From NCBI RefSeq assembly GCF_003260995.1, contig NZ_CP030040.1, positions 3,147,176 through 3,211,175 of the forward strand: a stretch of DNA of 64,000 nt. The letters are read 5' to 3'. A model generated the notes under the pieces. The model was not told the origin of the DNA. It worked only from the letters and a program-made list of their open reading frames with translations, and did no database searches. The translations under genes were made by a program, and so were the position numbers. Positions 8,502 to 16,783 of this stretch are shown here, piece by piece. This DNA comes from Acetobacterium sp. KB-1. GTDB lineage: Bacteria; Bacillota; Clostridia; Eubacteriales; Eubacteriaceae. Every line of letters begins with the position of its first letter. The stretch's first letter is position 1.

Positions 8502-10301
8502 ATGAAAGACAGTTTCTATAAATCTGTTGTTGAACACTCACCGGTGGGGTTTGCTTATCATAAGATTGTCTGTGATGAAGCGGGGAAGCCCTGTGATTAC
8601 GAATTCATTGAAGTTAACAAGGCCTTTGAAAGGCTGACAGGCCTCATTGGCGCAGCCATCATCGGGAAACGCATAACCCAGGTTTTACCTAATCTTTTAG
8701 AGGACACATTTGATTGGATTGGGTTTTATGGTGAGATTGCATTACACGGTGGGGAAAAAGAGTTTGAACAGTTTGCCGCCGCCCTTGATATCTGGTGTCG
8801 GGTTACCGCATATAGCCAGGAGAAAGGATATTTTGCAACTCATTTTGTTGACATCTCAAAAGAAAAGAAGCAAATGGCGGAATTGAATAATTTTTTTGAA
8901 TTGAACTTGGATTTTTTGTGCATCGCAGACATGGAAGGCTATTTTTTAAAGACGAATAAGGCCTGGGAAGAAGTATTAGGTTATACCCATGAAGAATTGA
9001 CCCGAACAAAATATTTGGATTTTGTTCATCCTGATGATCTCTTAATTACCCGGGAGGTAATGAACAAACTAAATGAACAGAATCCGGTGATTAATTTTAC
9101 AAATCGATACCGTGCCAAGGATGGAAGTTATCGCTGGATCGAATGGAGTTCCCGGCCTCAGGGTAGACTGATATATGCGGCGGCAAGGGATATCACCGAT
9201 CGGAAAAAATTGGAACAAAGTCTGGAAAAACGAATGTTGGAACTAACCAGACCACTCGAAGCAGAAGTCGATATTAATTTTGAGGAACTGATCAACTTGG
9301 AAGATATTCAAAAACTGCAGGATGAGTTTTCGGATGCAACAGGGGTAGCGTCATTAATCACCGCTATCGATGGGAAACCAATAACAAAAACCTCGAATTT
9401 TACCCGGCTTTGTCAGGATGTTATTCGCAAAACCGCAAAAGGTAGTGCAAATTGTCAAAAGTCGGATATGGTTATTGGCGCCTATTCGGAAGAGGGTCCC
9501 ATTATCAAAAGCTGTTTAAGCGGCGGCTTATGGGATGCCGGGGCGGCCATTACTGTTGGTGGCAGGCATGTGGCTAATTGGTTAATTGGTCAGGTCCGGG
9601 ATGAAAGGCTAAAAGAAGAACAACTGGCTGCCTATGCCCGGGAAATTGGGGCCGATGAAACAGAAGCAGTACGAGCGTTTCGGGAAGTTCCACAAATGTC
9701 TTTCCAGCAATTTGAAAAAATAGCAAAACTACTTTATACAATTGCCAATCAGTTGTCAAATCTGGCTTTTCAAAATCTGCTTCAGGCCCGTTTTATCAAT
9801 GAAAAAAGGCGAATAGAAGAAGAAGTGCTCTATCTTAGCTATCATGATTATTTAACCGGGCTTTATAATCGCAGGTATTACGAACAGGCACTAAAAAACC
9901 TTGATAAAAAAGAAAATTTGCCCCTAACCCTGTTGATGGGTGATGTTAATGGTTTAAAACTGGTTAATGATACCCAGGGACATCTAATGGGAGATGAGCT
10001 GCTCAAAAAGACAGCTGAAGTTATTCGTCAGGTGTGTCGAAAAGACGATATTATTGCCCGGTTGGGCGGGGATGAGTTTATTGTCATTTTACCCAAAACT
10101 GACGGCAACAAGATCGATCAAATCATCGCTAGAATGAAAAAATTAGTTGCGAAGGAAAAAATTGGCGGACAGGACCTATCCATAGCTTTTGGATATGAAA
10201 CTAAGCAAAAAGAAGAAGAGGATATCGAAGGAATTTTTAAACAGGCAGAAGATAATATGTACTGCCACAAACGATGTGAAAGTACGGTCAGAAGAAGGTA
10301 A
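8502..10301 (+). CDS. PAS-PAS-PocR-GGDEF diguanylate cyclase
   Basis: 599 aa, cytoplasmic with no membrane segment. Residues ~5-120 and ~125-245 are PAS domains (EFIEVNKAFERLTG; TNKAWEEVLGYTHEEL; YRWIEWSSRP). Residues ~260-430 match the PocR sensory domain: DEFSDATGVASLI, LCQDVIRKTAKG, ANCQKSD and the GGLWDAGAAI strand. The C-terminal ~165 residues are a GGDEF domain with RLGGDEF near residue 520, so the active-site motif is intact. PocR domains sense small alcohols or hydrocarbons and are common in Firmicutes that use such substrates. The protein should make c-di-GMP in response to a cytoplasmic ligand. Single gene, with a strong terminator directly after the stop. Confidence 0.88.
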   Translation: MKDSFYKSVVEHSPVGFAYHKIVCDEAGKPCDYEFIEVNKAFERLTGLIGAAIIGKRITQVLPNLLEDTFDWIGFYGEIALHGGEKEFEQFAAALDIWCRVTAYSQEKGYFATHFVDISKEKKQMAELNNFFELNLDFLCIADMEGYFLKTNKAWEEVLGYTHEELTRTKYLDFVHPDDLLITREVMNKLNEQNPVINFTNRYRAKDGSYRWIEWSSRPQGRLIYAAARDITDRKKLEQSLEKRMLELTRPLEAEVDINFEELINLEDIQKLQDEFSDATGVASLITAIDGKPITKTSNFTRLCQDVIRKTAKGSANCQKSDMVIGAYSEEGPIIKSCLSGGLWDAGAAITVGGRHVANWLIGQVRDERLKEEQLAAYAREIGADETEAVRAFREVPQMSFQQFEKIAKLLYTIANQLSNLAFQNLLQARFINEKRRIEEEVLYLSYHDYLTGLYNRRYYEQALKNLDKKENLPLTLLMGDVNGLKLVNDTQGHLMGDELLKKTAEVIRQVCRKDDIIARLGGDEFIVILPKTDGNKIDQIIARMKKLVAKEKIGGQDLSIAFGYETKQKEEEDIEGIFKQAEDNMYCHKRCESTVRRR

Positions 10302-10307
10302 TAAAAA

Positions 10308-10339
10308 AGAAACCCACCGTGAAAAAACGGTGGGTTTCT
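10308..10339. terminator. Bidirectional terminator
   Basis: Perfect 13-bp stem AGAAACCCACCGT / ACGGTGGGTTTCT with a GAAAAA loop, between convergent genes ending at 10301 (+) and 10381 (-). A-rich on the left and T-rich on the right. Confidence 0.88.
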
Positions 10340-10380
10340 ATTACTTAAGAGTAGCATTTATTTATTATAGATGGGTGATT

Positions 10381-11307
10381 TTATAGCTCTAAATGGCGTG
10401 GATAGGTATAATCGGCTTCCATATTCAAAAAGGTGTAACCTTCTTCCTGGAGCGTTTCTATCACAACTGACATGGCTTCCCGGCTGGACGATTTGAGTTC
10501 GGCGTGGGACAAAACAACCGAAACATCGTGTTGCCGGCAACTTTCAATAATTTTTTGAGCAATCACATCACTTGGTGGCGGATCGGCGCAGCCATCGCCG
10601 GAAGAAACATTCCAGTCACTATAATTATAGCCCCGGTCTAAGATACCTTGAATACAGGCTTCGTTAGAATTCATTGACCCACCTGGAAAACGGAAAATAC
10701 GGCTGGTATTGTCTTGAACGGTTATCTTCTTCTGGAATTGATCCAGTGCATCGACGTCAGCAAAAAACGCTTCTGGCGTATCATAGAGACCGTAGTCGTG
10801 GCTACTGGTATGATTGGCCAGGGTATGGCCTTCATCCACAATGCGGCGATACATGTTTTTGGCATGATCATTGTCGTGAAGGGTTGTAAAGAAGGTTCCT
10901 TTTATATTGTAGTCAGCGAGGGTATCTAAAAGCTCTCCGGTATCGTCGCTGGGACCATCATCGAAGGTTAGAAAGACCACTTTGATTCCGTCAGTATCTC
11001 CGCTTCGAAGACGAGATTTTATATCAGCGAAGGGATCTGCATTATTCACCTGTGGTGGCGGATCGGCCTTGATATTTTTGTTGGTTGTATTGTTTGTGGT
11101 TTCTGATTTTGGCGCATTGGTTTCCGACGAATTAGCAGAAGAAGTCTGGAGGATTTGTGCTTGAGAGTGGAAAGCCGCGGCCATTTTTGTCATTAAAAAA
11201 AATAAGGACATCATAATCATTACGATCAGAATAAGACTCAAAACAGATAATGTCAGGAATCGGGGCATGTTTTTTACTCTTAATTTTGAAGAGGAGTTCT
11301 TTCTCAT
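10381..11307 (-). CDS. NodB-type polysaccharide deacetylase, membrane-anchored
   Basis: 308 aa. After a short basic N terminus, residues ~15-37 form one hydrophobic segment (signal anchor), followed by a Ser/Thr/Asn-rich linker to about residue 95. The catalytic domain has the NodB motifs TFDDGPSDDT (metal and base aspartates), a HTSSHDY metal-binding motif and RFPGGSMNSN. Such enzymes remove N- or O-acetyl groups from peptidoglycan or exopolysaccharide outside the cell. ATG 11307 has GAGGTCGC a few nt upstream. Monocistronic. Confidence 0.9.
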   Translation of the reverse strand: MRKNSSSKLRVKNMPRFLTLSVLSLILIVMIMMSLFFLMTKMAAAFHSQAQILQTSSANSSETNAPKSETTNNTTNKNIKADPPPQVNNADPFADIKSRLRSGDTDGIKVVFLTFDDGPSDDTGELLDTLADYNIKGTFFTTLHDNDHAKNMYRRIVDEGHTLANHTSSHDYGLYDTPEAFFADVDALDQFQKKITVQDNTSRIFRFPGGSMNSNEACIQGILDRGYNYSDWNVSSGDGCADPPPSDVIAQKIIESCRQHDVSVVLSHAELKSSSREAMSVVIETLQEEGYTFLNMEADYTYPRHLEL

Positions 11308-11343
11308 TGCGACCTCAGTTTTTTTTCAATCAGGTTAAAGTGC

Positions 11344-11360
11344 CAGCATCATCGATGCTG
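11344..11360. other. Small hairpin in intergenic region
   Basis: CAGCATC-atc-GATGCTG, seven base pairs with a 3-nt loop, 37 nt upstream of the deacetylase start in the 291-nt gap 11308-11598. No other structure was recognised in that gap. Confidence 0.35.
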
Positions 11361-11598
11361 ACCTGCCAATAACTAATTGTAGCAGAAAATGAACTTAATG
11401 TGCAATTGATTTCTCGCATTTTTACAGAAATTTAAAACGCGTCTGCATCCAAGGCCTCAGAATTGTGATTTTAATATCGTAAAGAATTAAGTCAGTCTGG
11501 TAAGATAAAACGAGTTCAAAAATAAACAAGGTAATTAATAATTGGTTGAATTTAAACTAAGCTTATGATAGCCTATCTTTTATTTGAAGGAGATGCTT

Positions 11599-12516
11599 AT
11601 GAACATCAACGTAGTGATTAATCAGATGTTGGAGCTGTTTATAATTCTGACACTTGGCTATATTTCAGCAAAACGAAAGATTGTCAGCCCGAAATTCGGA
11701 GCCCAGCTTTCTAACTTTATTTTAAGCATTACCCTGCCATGTATGATGTTAGCTTCGGTGGCGTCAATGCCTAAGGATACAGATCATAAAGAGGTCGTAA
11801 TGATGTTTGTAATTGCAATTCTTTTTTATATAGTGATGCCGTTCATTGCCTATTTTATTACAAGAATACTGCTAGTAAAGAAAGAAGACCGTCATTTATA
11901 CATGTATATGACGATATGGTCTAACGTGGGTTTTATGGGTTTTCCGGTGATTGCATCAATTTTTGGTGCTGGTGCGATTTTTTATGCCACTATCTTTAAT
12001 CTTATTTTTAATGTCAGCAACTTTACCCTTGGGATCATGCTGATGTCAAAGGAAGGAAGAAAAGCACTGGATGTAAAAAAATTTTTGTCCCCGGGAATAA
12101 TGGCATCAATTGCATCAGTGATCATGTTTAGTCTCAAATTGCAACTCCCGGTGCTACTCAATGATACCGCAAAAACAGTTGGCAGTACCACGTCAGCTTT
12201 GGCTATGATTGTCATTGGCATCGCATTAGCAGAAATTCCGATTAAAAGTGTTTTTACGGAGATTCGGCTTTATCCTTACGTGATTATTAAGCAGATTCTG
12301 CTGCCTTTATTTGCCTGGATAGTATTAAAAAATGTGATTGTGAACCCTTATTTACTTGGAATTGTGATTGTGATTATTGCCATGCCCGTGGCAACATCGA
12401 CCGTTCTTTTTGCCAACCAATATGAAAATAACGTTTGCCTGGCAACCAAAGGTGTATTTATTACGACCCTGGCATCAGTTGTTACCATTCCAATGATCAG
12501 TTATCTGTTGATGTAA
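11599..12516 (+). CDS. AEC-family permease (auxin efflux carrier-like)
   Basis: 305 aa with about ten hydrophobic segments in two groups of five, split by a charged loop near residue 155 (SKEGRKALDVKKF). Motifs such as LSNFILSITLPCMMLAS and SNVGFMGFPVIASIFG match the membrane-transport AEC family, whose members move malate, malonate or other organic anions. ATG 11599 is selected because AAGGAG lies 6 nt before it; an in-frame TTG at 11584 has no good site. The substrate is unknown. It stands alone between a divergent deacetylase gene and a DUF2284 gene. Confidence 0.85.
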   Translation: MNINVVINQMLELFIILTLGYISAKRKIVSPKFGAQLSNFILSITLPCMMLASVASMPKDTDHKEVVMMFVIAILFYIVMPFIAYFITRILLVKKEDRHLYMYMTIWSNVGFMGFPVIASIFGAGAIFYATIFNLIFNVSNFTLGIMLMSKEGRKALDVKKFLSPGIMASIASVIMFSLKLQLPVLLNDTAKTVGSTTSALAMIVIGIALAEIPIKSVFTEIRLYPYVIIKQILLPLFAWIVLKNVIVNPYLLGIVIVIIAMPVATSTVLFANQYENNVCLATKGVFITTLASVVTIPMISYLLM

Positions 12517-12689
12517 GGCATTAAAATAAGTCAGTAAATTAACAGATGATAAATTTAAATATATTTAAGTGGCAGGGTATCAATTGTTATTTGAGAAAAG
12601 GCTATATTTATACGAAACAATATGCTAGAATAGTTAATAATTTAGTGGGAACTAAGAATAATTCTCACAGAAACCGGAGAAAATTTAAA

Positions 12690-13226
12690 ATGGAATTAAC
12701 AGAAGTATTAGATTTGGCAGACAAAAGCGGTTTTAGCCGAGCGGCGGAACTAAAGGTATCAACGATTGATTTAAATCCCCAGGTAAGACAAATGTGTGCT
12801 GATAATAAATGTAAAATTTATGATACCAATTGGGCATGTCCGCCGGGGTGTGGAACCTTGGACGAATGTGGTAAAAAGGTTAATAACTATCAGTATGGTG
12901 TGATTCTCCAAACGACTGGAGAATTGGAAGATAGTTTTGATTTTGAAGGCATGGAAGAAATTAAGGAAAAGCACAATGTGAGCTTTGATCAACTGGTGAA
13001 TGCATTGTTTGACAAAAAAGCCGATATGCTTCCCTTGGGAGACGGCTGTTGTTCCTTATGTAAAAAATGCACCTATCCGGATGAAGCCTGTCGTTTCCCC
13101 GAAAAGGCCTTCTCATCCATGGAAGCCTTTGGGATTCTCGTCAGTGATTTGTGTAAATTAAATAATCTGGAATATTACTACGGACCGAATACGCTTACCT
13201 ATGTGGGCTGCATATTATTTAATTAG
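12690..13226 (+). CDS. DUF2284 cysteine-rich metal-binding protein
   Basis: 178 aa from ATG 12690, nine nt after GGAGA; the open frame extends further upstream, but that part is AT-rich and lacks a site. Two cysteine groups are present: CKIYDTNWACPPGCGTLDEC and CCSLCKKCTYPDEAC, eight or more cysteines likely to bind a metal or Fe-S cluster. DUF2284 proteins are common in anaerobes and often sit near corrinoid-dependent methyltransferases; here the next operon is such a pair. The function is not established. A terminator follows. Confidence 0.75.
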   Translation: MELTEVLDLADKSGFSRAAELKVSTIDLNPQVRQMCADNKCKIYDTNWACPPGCGTLDECGKKVNNYQYGVILQTTGELEDSFDFEGMEEIKEKHNVSFDQLVNALFDKKADMLPLGDGCCSLCKKCTYPDEACRFPEKAFSSMEAFGILVSDLCKLNNLEYYYGPNTLTYVGCILFN

Positions 13227-13266
13227 CATATTGTTTAAGTAGATAGGTAGGTGAGCAAAGATAAAA

Positions 13267-13307
13267 AGTGCTCCTGATCTGAATAAGCAGATCGGGAGCA
13301 CTCTTTT
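13267..13307 (+). terminator. Terminator of the DUF2284 gene
   Basis: AGTGCTCCtGATCTG pairs with CAGATCgGGAGCACT across a 6-nt loop (15-bp stem, one mismatch), followed by CTTTTA. Confidence 0.85.
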
Positions 13308-13338
13308 ACGTTGTTTGCGCGTGCCGTTTGGGAGATAG

Positions 13339-13375
13339 AAACCAAATTGTTGGTTTAGTAAATGAAACCAGTTTC
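13339..13375. promoter_or_regulatory. Overlapping inverted repeats upstream of the corrinoid/UroD operon
   Basis: AAACCA (13339-13344), TGGTTT (13351-13356), AAACCA (13365-13370) and a GAAAC-ca-GTTTC palindrome lie in succession about 40-70 nt upstream of the -35 element. The position suits an activator site, but no regulator gene is adjacent. Confidence 0.4.
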
Positions 13376-13411
13376 CTAATTAGTAAAAATGACAAAATTT
13401 ATAAATAAAGG

Positions 13412-13440
13412 TTGACATAAACATTAAATTGATTTAAAAT
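13412..13440 (+). promoter_or_regulatory. Sigma-A type promoter for the first corrinoid/UroD operon
   Basis: TTGACA (13412-13417), 17-nt spacer, TAAAAT (13435-13440). It implies a transcript leader of roughly 240 nt before the first start codon. Confidence 0.75.
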
Positions 13441-13446
13441 TTGTTT

Positions 13447-13688
13447 AGGTTGCGGTGTGTAGCCTGGTGACAAAAGAATCAGAGAAAATTTTGGGGCACC
13501 AAGTGTAATCGATATCAGGCTGCAAAAACGATTAGCGTTTAAATCATCGTTTTCGTTATGGTTTTACCTGAAAGCCCCTGAAAAAGAAGAACAATTAACC
13601 GTTCTCGCTCACACTGGCGGGAATCGTTAATGGAACTGATATCGTATTTCGATATCATCAATAAATAATCAAACAGGAGGAAAAAAAC
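13447..13688 (+). promoter_or_regulatory. Long structured 5' leader
   Basis: The leader contains several possible hairpins: AAAACGAT/ATCGTTTT at about 13524-13554, an imperfect stem ATTAACcgTTCtCGC / GCGGGAATcGTTAAT at about 13596-13632, and TGATATCG-tattt-CGATATCA at 13637-13657 just before AGGAGG. No B12 box is recognisable, so a cobalamin riboswitch is not supported. TGATATCA also occurs in the leader of the second corrinoid operon. Confidence 0.45.
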
Positions 13689-14318
13689 ATGTCAAAAATT
13701 GAAGAAGTTAAAGCAAAGGTTGAAGCAGGAAAGTCTAAATTAGTACCAGGGCTGGTACAGGAAGCCCTTGATGAAGGCAGTGCACCAGGTGAAATTCTCC
13801 AGGCGATGGTCGATTCCATGGGTGTTGTTGGGGACAAATTCTCTTCTGGCGAAATTTTTGTTCCAGAAATGCTCATCGCTGCCAAAGCCATGTCAAAAGG
13901 GGTTGAGGTCTTAAAACCACTGATGGCTGGTGACGGCTCTGCCTCTCTGGGTACTTGTGTTATCGGTACCGTGGCTGGGGATCTTCACGATATTGGCAAA
14001 AATCTGGTATCGATGATGATCGAAAGTGCTGGGTTCGATATGGTTGATTTGGGTGTTGATGTACCGGCTGATACCTTCGTTTCCGCCGTTAAAGACAATG
14101 ACAATGTGAAAATTGTCGCGTGCTCGGGTCTTCTGACCACCACCATGCCCGCCTTAAAAGAAGCCGTAGCAACGGTAAAAGCAGCTTGCCCGGATGTAAA
14201 AGTTATTGTTGGTGGAGCCCCGGTAACACCGGAATATGCCGCCGAAGTTGGTGCTGACGGCTATGCACCAGATGCTGGCAGTGCCGCTGTCAAAGCCAAA
14301 GAACTGGTATCGGCATAA
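13689..14318 (+). CDS. Methyltransferase corrinoid protein, copy 1 (MtvC-like)
   Basis: 209 aa, a typical length for corrinoid shuttle proteins. Residues 1-~88 are the helical cap domain; the cobalamin-binding domain carries the histidine ligand motif GTVAGDLHDIGKNLV (D-x-H-x-x-G) near residue 95-105, then SGLLTTTM and GGAPVTPEYAAEVGADGYA. It takes a methyl group from its substrate methyltransferase and gives it to a tetrahydrofolate methyltransferase. AGGAGG precedes the ATG, and the partner methyltransferase starts 67 nt downstream. The protein is identical to the copy at 32108-32737 over the first 206 residues; only positions 207 and 208 differ. Confidence 0.93.
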   Translation: MSKIEEVKAKVEAGKSKLVPGLVQEALDEGSAPGEILQAMVDSMGVVGDKFSSGEIFVPEMLIAAKAMSKGVEVLKPLMAGDGSASLGTCVIGTVAGDLHDIGKNLVSMMIESAGFDMVDLGVDVPADTFVSAVKDNDNVKIVACSGLLTTTMPALKEAVATVKAACPDVKVIVGGAPVTPEYAAEVGADGYAPDAGSAAVKAKELVSA

Positions 14319-14385
14319 TAAGAATTAATAATTTGCCATAGGGTCCATTTATAATTGTTTAAACCAAAATACAGGAGGCTTAAAA

Positions 14386-15363
14386 ATGTTAACAAAACGA
14401 CAAAACCTATTAGAAACGATCAAAGGTGGAAATCCCGATCGATTTGTAAAACAATATGAGTTTATGAATCTTATCATGGAAGCGCCGCTGGGTGCGATGG
14501 TTGGTCCTGGACAAACAATCAAAAATGGTTGGGGAATTACCTTTACCTGGCCGGAAGGGCAATTGGGAGGATTTCCAGTCCATGATGATGAACATAAGGT
14601 ATTAAAGGATATTACTGACTGGAAAAATCAGGTTAAAGCACCTACGGTTGAAACTTCTGATGAGGCTTGGGCGGCAGCGGTTGCACACGCCAATGCTGTT
14701 GATCGAAATGAAGAGTTCGTAACGGCCTTTGTGGCACCAGGAATCTTTGAAATGACCCATCATTTGATGAGCATGGAAGATGCGCTGATGGCCTTGTATG
14801 AAGAGCCAGAGGATATGCATGATCTGATTGACTATCTGGTTGAGTATGAACTGGCATATGCCAAAGAAATGATTAGCCGTCTTCATCCGGATTGTATTTT
14901 CCATCATGATGATTGGGGTAGTCAGATTTCTTCTTTCGTTTCGCCGGAAATGTTTGCGGAGTTCTTTGTACCGGCCTATAAAAAAATCTATGGTTATTAT
15001 AAAGACAATGGTGTTGAACTGATTGTTCATCATAGTGACTCTTATGCTGCGAATCTGGTACCAGCCATGATTGAAATGGGAATTGACATCTGGCAGGGTG
15101 TCATGACGACCAACAACGTACCGGAGTTGATTAAAAAATACGGTGGTCAAATTTCCTTTATGGGCGATATTGATAGTGGCGTTGTCGACTTCCCTGGCTG
15201 GACTCCCGAGATCATTTTTGAAAAAACGAAAGAAGCCTGCGAGCGGTGCGGAAAACTTTATTTCATTCCCGGAGCAAGCCATGGTTTGAATTTTGGTTGC
15301 TTCCCGGGTGTTTATGAATCTAATGACGAAGCCATTGACAAAATGAGTGCGTTAATGTTTTAA
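14386..15363 (+). CDS. UroD-family corrinoid methyltransferase, copy 1 (MtvB/OdmB-like)
   Basis: 325 aa. It has the uroporphyrinogen-decarboxylase-like barrel used by MtaA/MtbA and by the O-demethylase methyltransferases I of acetogens. Candidate zinc/substrate residues are FHHDDWGSQ near residue 172 and HHSDSYAANL near 214, with MGDIDSGVVDFPGW and a C-terminal CGKLYFIPG segment. It probably transfers a methyl group from an aryl methyl ether or similar donor to the corrinoid protein encoded immediately upstream. By eye about three quarters of residues match the second copy (31043-32026), so the substrate may differ. No MtrH-type second methyltransferase is encoded beside it. Confidence 0.85.
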   Translation: MLTKRQNLLETIKGGNPDRFVKQYEFMNLIMEAPLGAMVGPGQTIKNGWGITFTWPEGQLGGFPVHDDEHKVLKDITDWKNQVKAPTVETSDEAWAAAVAHANAVDRNEEFVTAFVAPGIFEMTHHLMSMEDALMALYEEPEDMHDLIDYLVEYELAYAKEMISRLHPDCIFHHDDWGSQISSFVSPEMFAEFFVPAYKKIYGYYKDNGVELIVHHSDSYAANLVPAMIEMGIDIWQGVMTTNNVPELIKKYGGQISFMGDIDSGVVDFPGWTPEIIFEKTKEACERCGKLYFIPGASHGLNFGCFPGVYESNDEAIDKMSALMF

Positions 15364-15406
15364 AGATCCTGAAAATAAATAAAGTCAATAAACTAAAGCG
15401 AAACAT

Positions 15407-15438
15407 AAAACCGCCGGAACAATTGTTCCGGCGGTTTT
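15407..15438. terminator. Bidirectional terminator (perfect palindrome)
   Basis: AAAACCGCCGGAACAA and TTGTTCCGGCGGTTTT form an uninterrupted 16-bp palindrome between convergent genes ending at 15363 (+) and 15452 (-). Confidence 0.9.
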
Positions 15439-15451
15439 GATTTTTTGTGTT

Positions 15452-15862
15452 TTATTTGAAAGATGCGGTCGGGTTGCCATTATCAAGTTTCAGGGTGATT
15501 TCAGAAACTGAGAATAAATCGATTTTTGACCATTCAAAGGTTGTTCCCTCCGAATCAGCAATCATCAGATCCCAGTATTGTTCTTCTACCTCTGAATCGA
15601 AGACAATATCGGTAGTACTTCCGGTTGGCAAGGTATCGGTTGTTAGGATATCCTCGCCCCAGCTTTCTTCACCGGTTGGGGAAACAAAGACAGCGTAAAT
15701 TTCAATCCCGGTTTCATTGACAATGGTGAAATCCTGGGAATAAACGGTATCTTTGTCAGTGGATGAAGAATCATTCGCTGCGGATGAACTGCCACAACCT
15801 GCGAAAATAAACACCGATAAAGCAAAAACCATGAGTACACTAAAAAATTTCATTCTTTTCAT
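15452..15862 (-). CDS. Putative lipoprotein
   Basis: 136 aa from ATG 15862, six nt after GAGGTG. The N terminus is basic (MKRMKFF), followed by a hydrophobic stretch and the lipobox IFAGC, so the cysteine near residue 23 should be lipidated. After a Ser/Ala/Asp linker the mature part (about 95 residues) has a beta-rich look with FTIVNETGIEIYAVFVSPTGEESWGEDIL. It resembles small secreted domains of unknown function that begin with a neutral strand and a W-G-D segment. No enzymatic motif is seen. Monocistronic. Confidence 0.7.
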   Translation of the reverse strand: MKRMKFFSVLMVFALSVFIFAGCGSSSAANDSSSTDKDTVYSQDFTIVNETGIEIYAVFVSPTGEESWGEDILTTDTLPTGSTTDIVFDSEVEEQYWDLMIADSEGTTFEWSKIDLFSVSEITLKLDNGNPTASFK

Positions 15863-16051
15863 TTTTAACACCTCTTAAATAAATTTATGTTAGAACTATC
15901 ATACCAACAAATAGTTTTGAGAACAATTCAATTTCACGAACAAAAACAGGGTTTCACGCCACAATTATGTTGCAAACAAATTGTTAAATAAGCTTCAATA
16001 TGATAAAATTAGTAAAAATAGTTGATGATGAGTGGTCAGATGGAGGATAGC

Positions 16052-16783
16052 GTGGTTTATATCGCAGTTTGTGAAGATGAATTTGAGTATCAGAAAAAAA
16101 TTAATCATTTCATAAATAATTACGGAGTTAGCAATGGTTGCGACTTTGAAATCACTTTCTTTTCTACGGCTGAAGATTTTTGGGAAAGTTTTCAGGCTAG
16201 CTATTTTAATATCATCTTTCTGGATATTTACTTAGAAAATGGTAACGGCATTGAAATTGGAAAGGAACTTAGAAGTCTGGGGGAGGATTGCCAAATTGTA
16301 TTTATTACCTCAAGCAGAGACTATGCAATTGAAGGGTTTGAGTTAAAAGCACGACACTACATCATCAAGCCGATTTCAGAAGAAAAAATAGTTGAAGCAT
16401 TAAATCGATGTCTGGCAATGCTAACTGAGGACTGCAAAGCGATTAAAATTCCGGTTGGAAAACTTGAACGCGCGATTCGATTAAAAGATATCATTTATGT
16501 GGAAGTTTTCAATAAGGTTTCCATCATTCATACCGCTAATGAAGAAATAAAAACGTATCTGCCCTTAACCCAATTGGAAAGCGTGCTGGGCGGGTCCCCT
16601 TTTTTACGCTGTCACCGTTGCAGTATTGTAAACATGAATTGTGTTGAGGACTTTACAACGACTGATTTTATAATGAAAAATGGCGACCGGGTCGGGATAC
16701 CCAGAAGTAACAGCGTAGCAGTTCGACAGCAGTATCTGGACTTTGTGTTTTCAAAAGTACGAGGTGACATAAGTGCTAAATAG
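16052..16783 (+). CDS. LytTR-type response regulator (AgrA/ComE-like)
   Basis: 243 aa from a GTG start at 16052, five nt after GGAGG; in-frame TTG and ATG codons upstream lack a proper site. The receiver domain has the acidic pocket CEDE and phospho-acceptor D58 (IIFLDIY). From about residue 135 a LytTR DNA-binding domain begins (IRLKDIIYVEVFNKVSIIHT ... FLRCHRCSIVNMN). The stop overlaps the following sensor kinase gene by 11 nt, indicating a two-component pair. LytTR regulators bind pairs of 9-bp repeats; target sites were not identified here. Confidence 0.9.
   Translation: MVYIAVCEDEFEYQKKINHFINNYGVSNGCDFEITFFSTAEDFWESFQASYFNIIFLDIYLENGNGIEIGKELRSLGEDCQIVFITSSRDYAIEGFELKARHYIIKPISEEKIVEALNRCLAMLTEDCKAIKIPVGKLERAIRLKDIIYVEVFNKVSIIHTANEEIKTYLPLTQLESVLGGSPFLRCHRCSIVNMNCVEDFTTTDFIMKNGDRVGIPRSNSVAVRQQYLDFVFSKVRGDISAK

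Noticed and set aside
13447-13688. Cobalamin riboswitch before the corrinoid operon
   Set aside because: No B12 box or typical conserved core could be found by eye.
14602-15282. 226-codon open frame on the minus strand inside the UroD methyltransferase gene
   Set aside because: It is fully antisense to a recognised family, has no ribosome site, and its translation resembles no protein.
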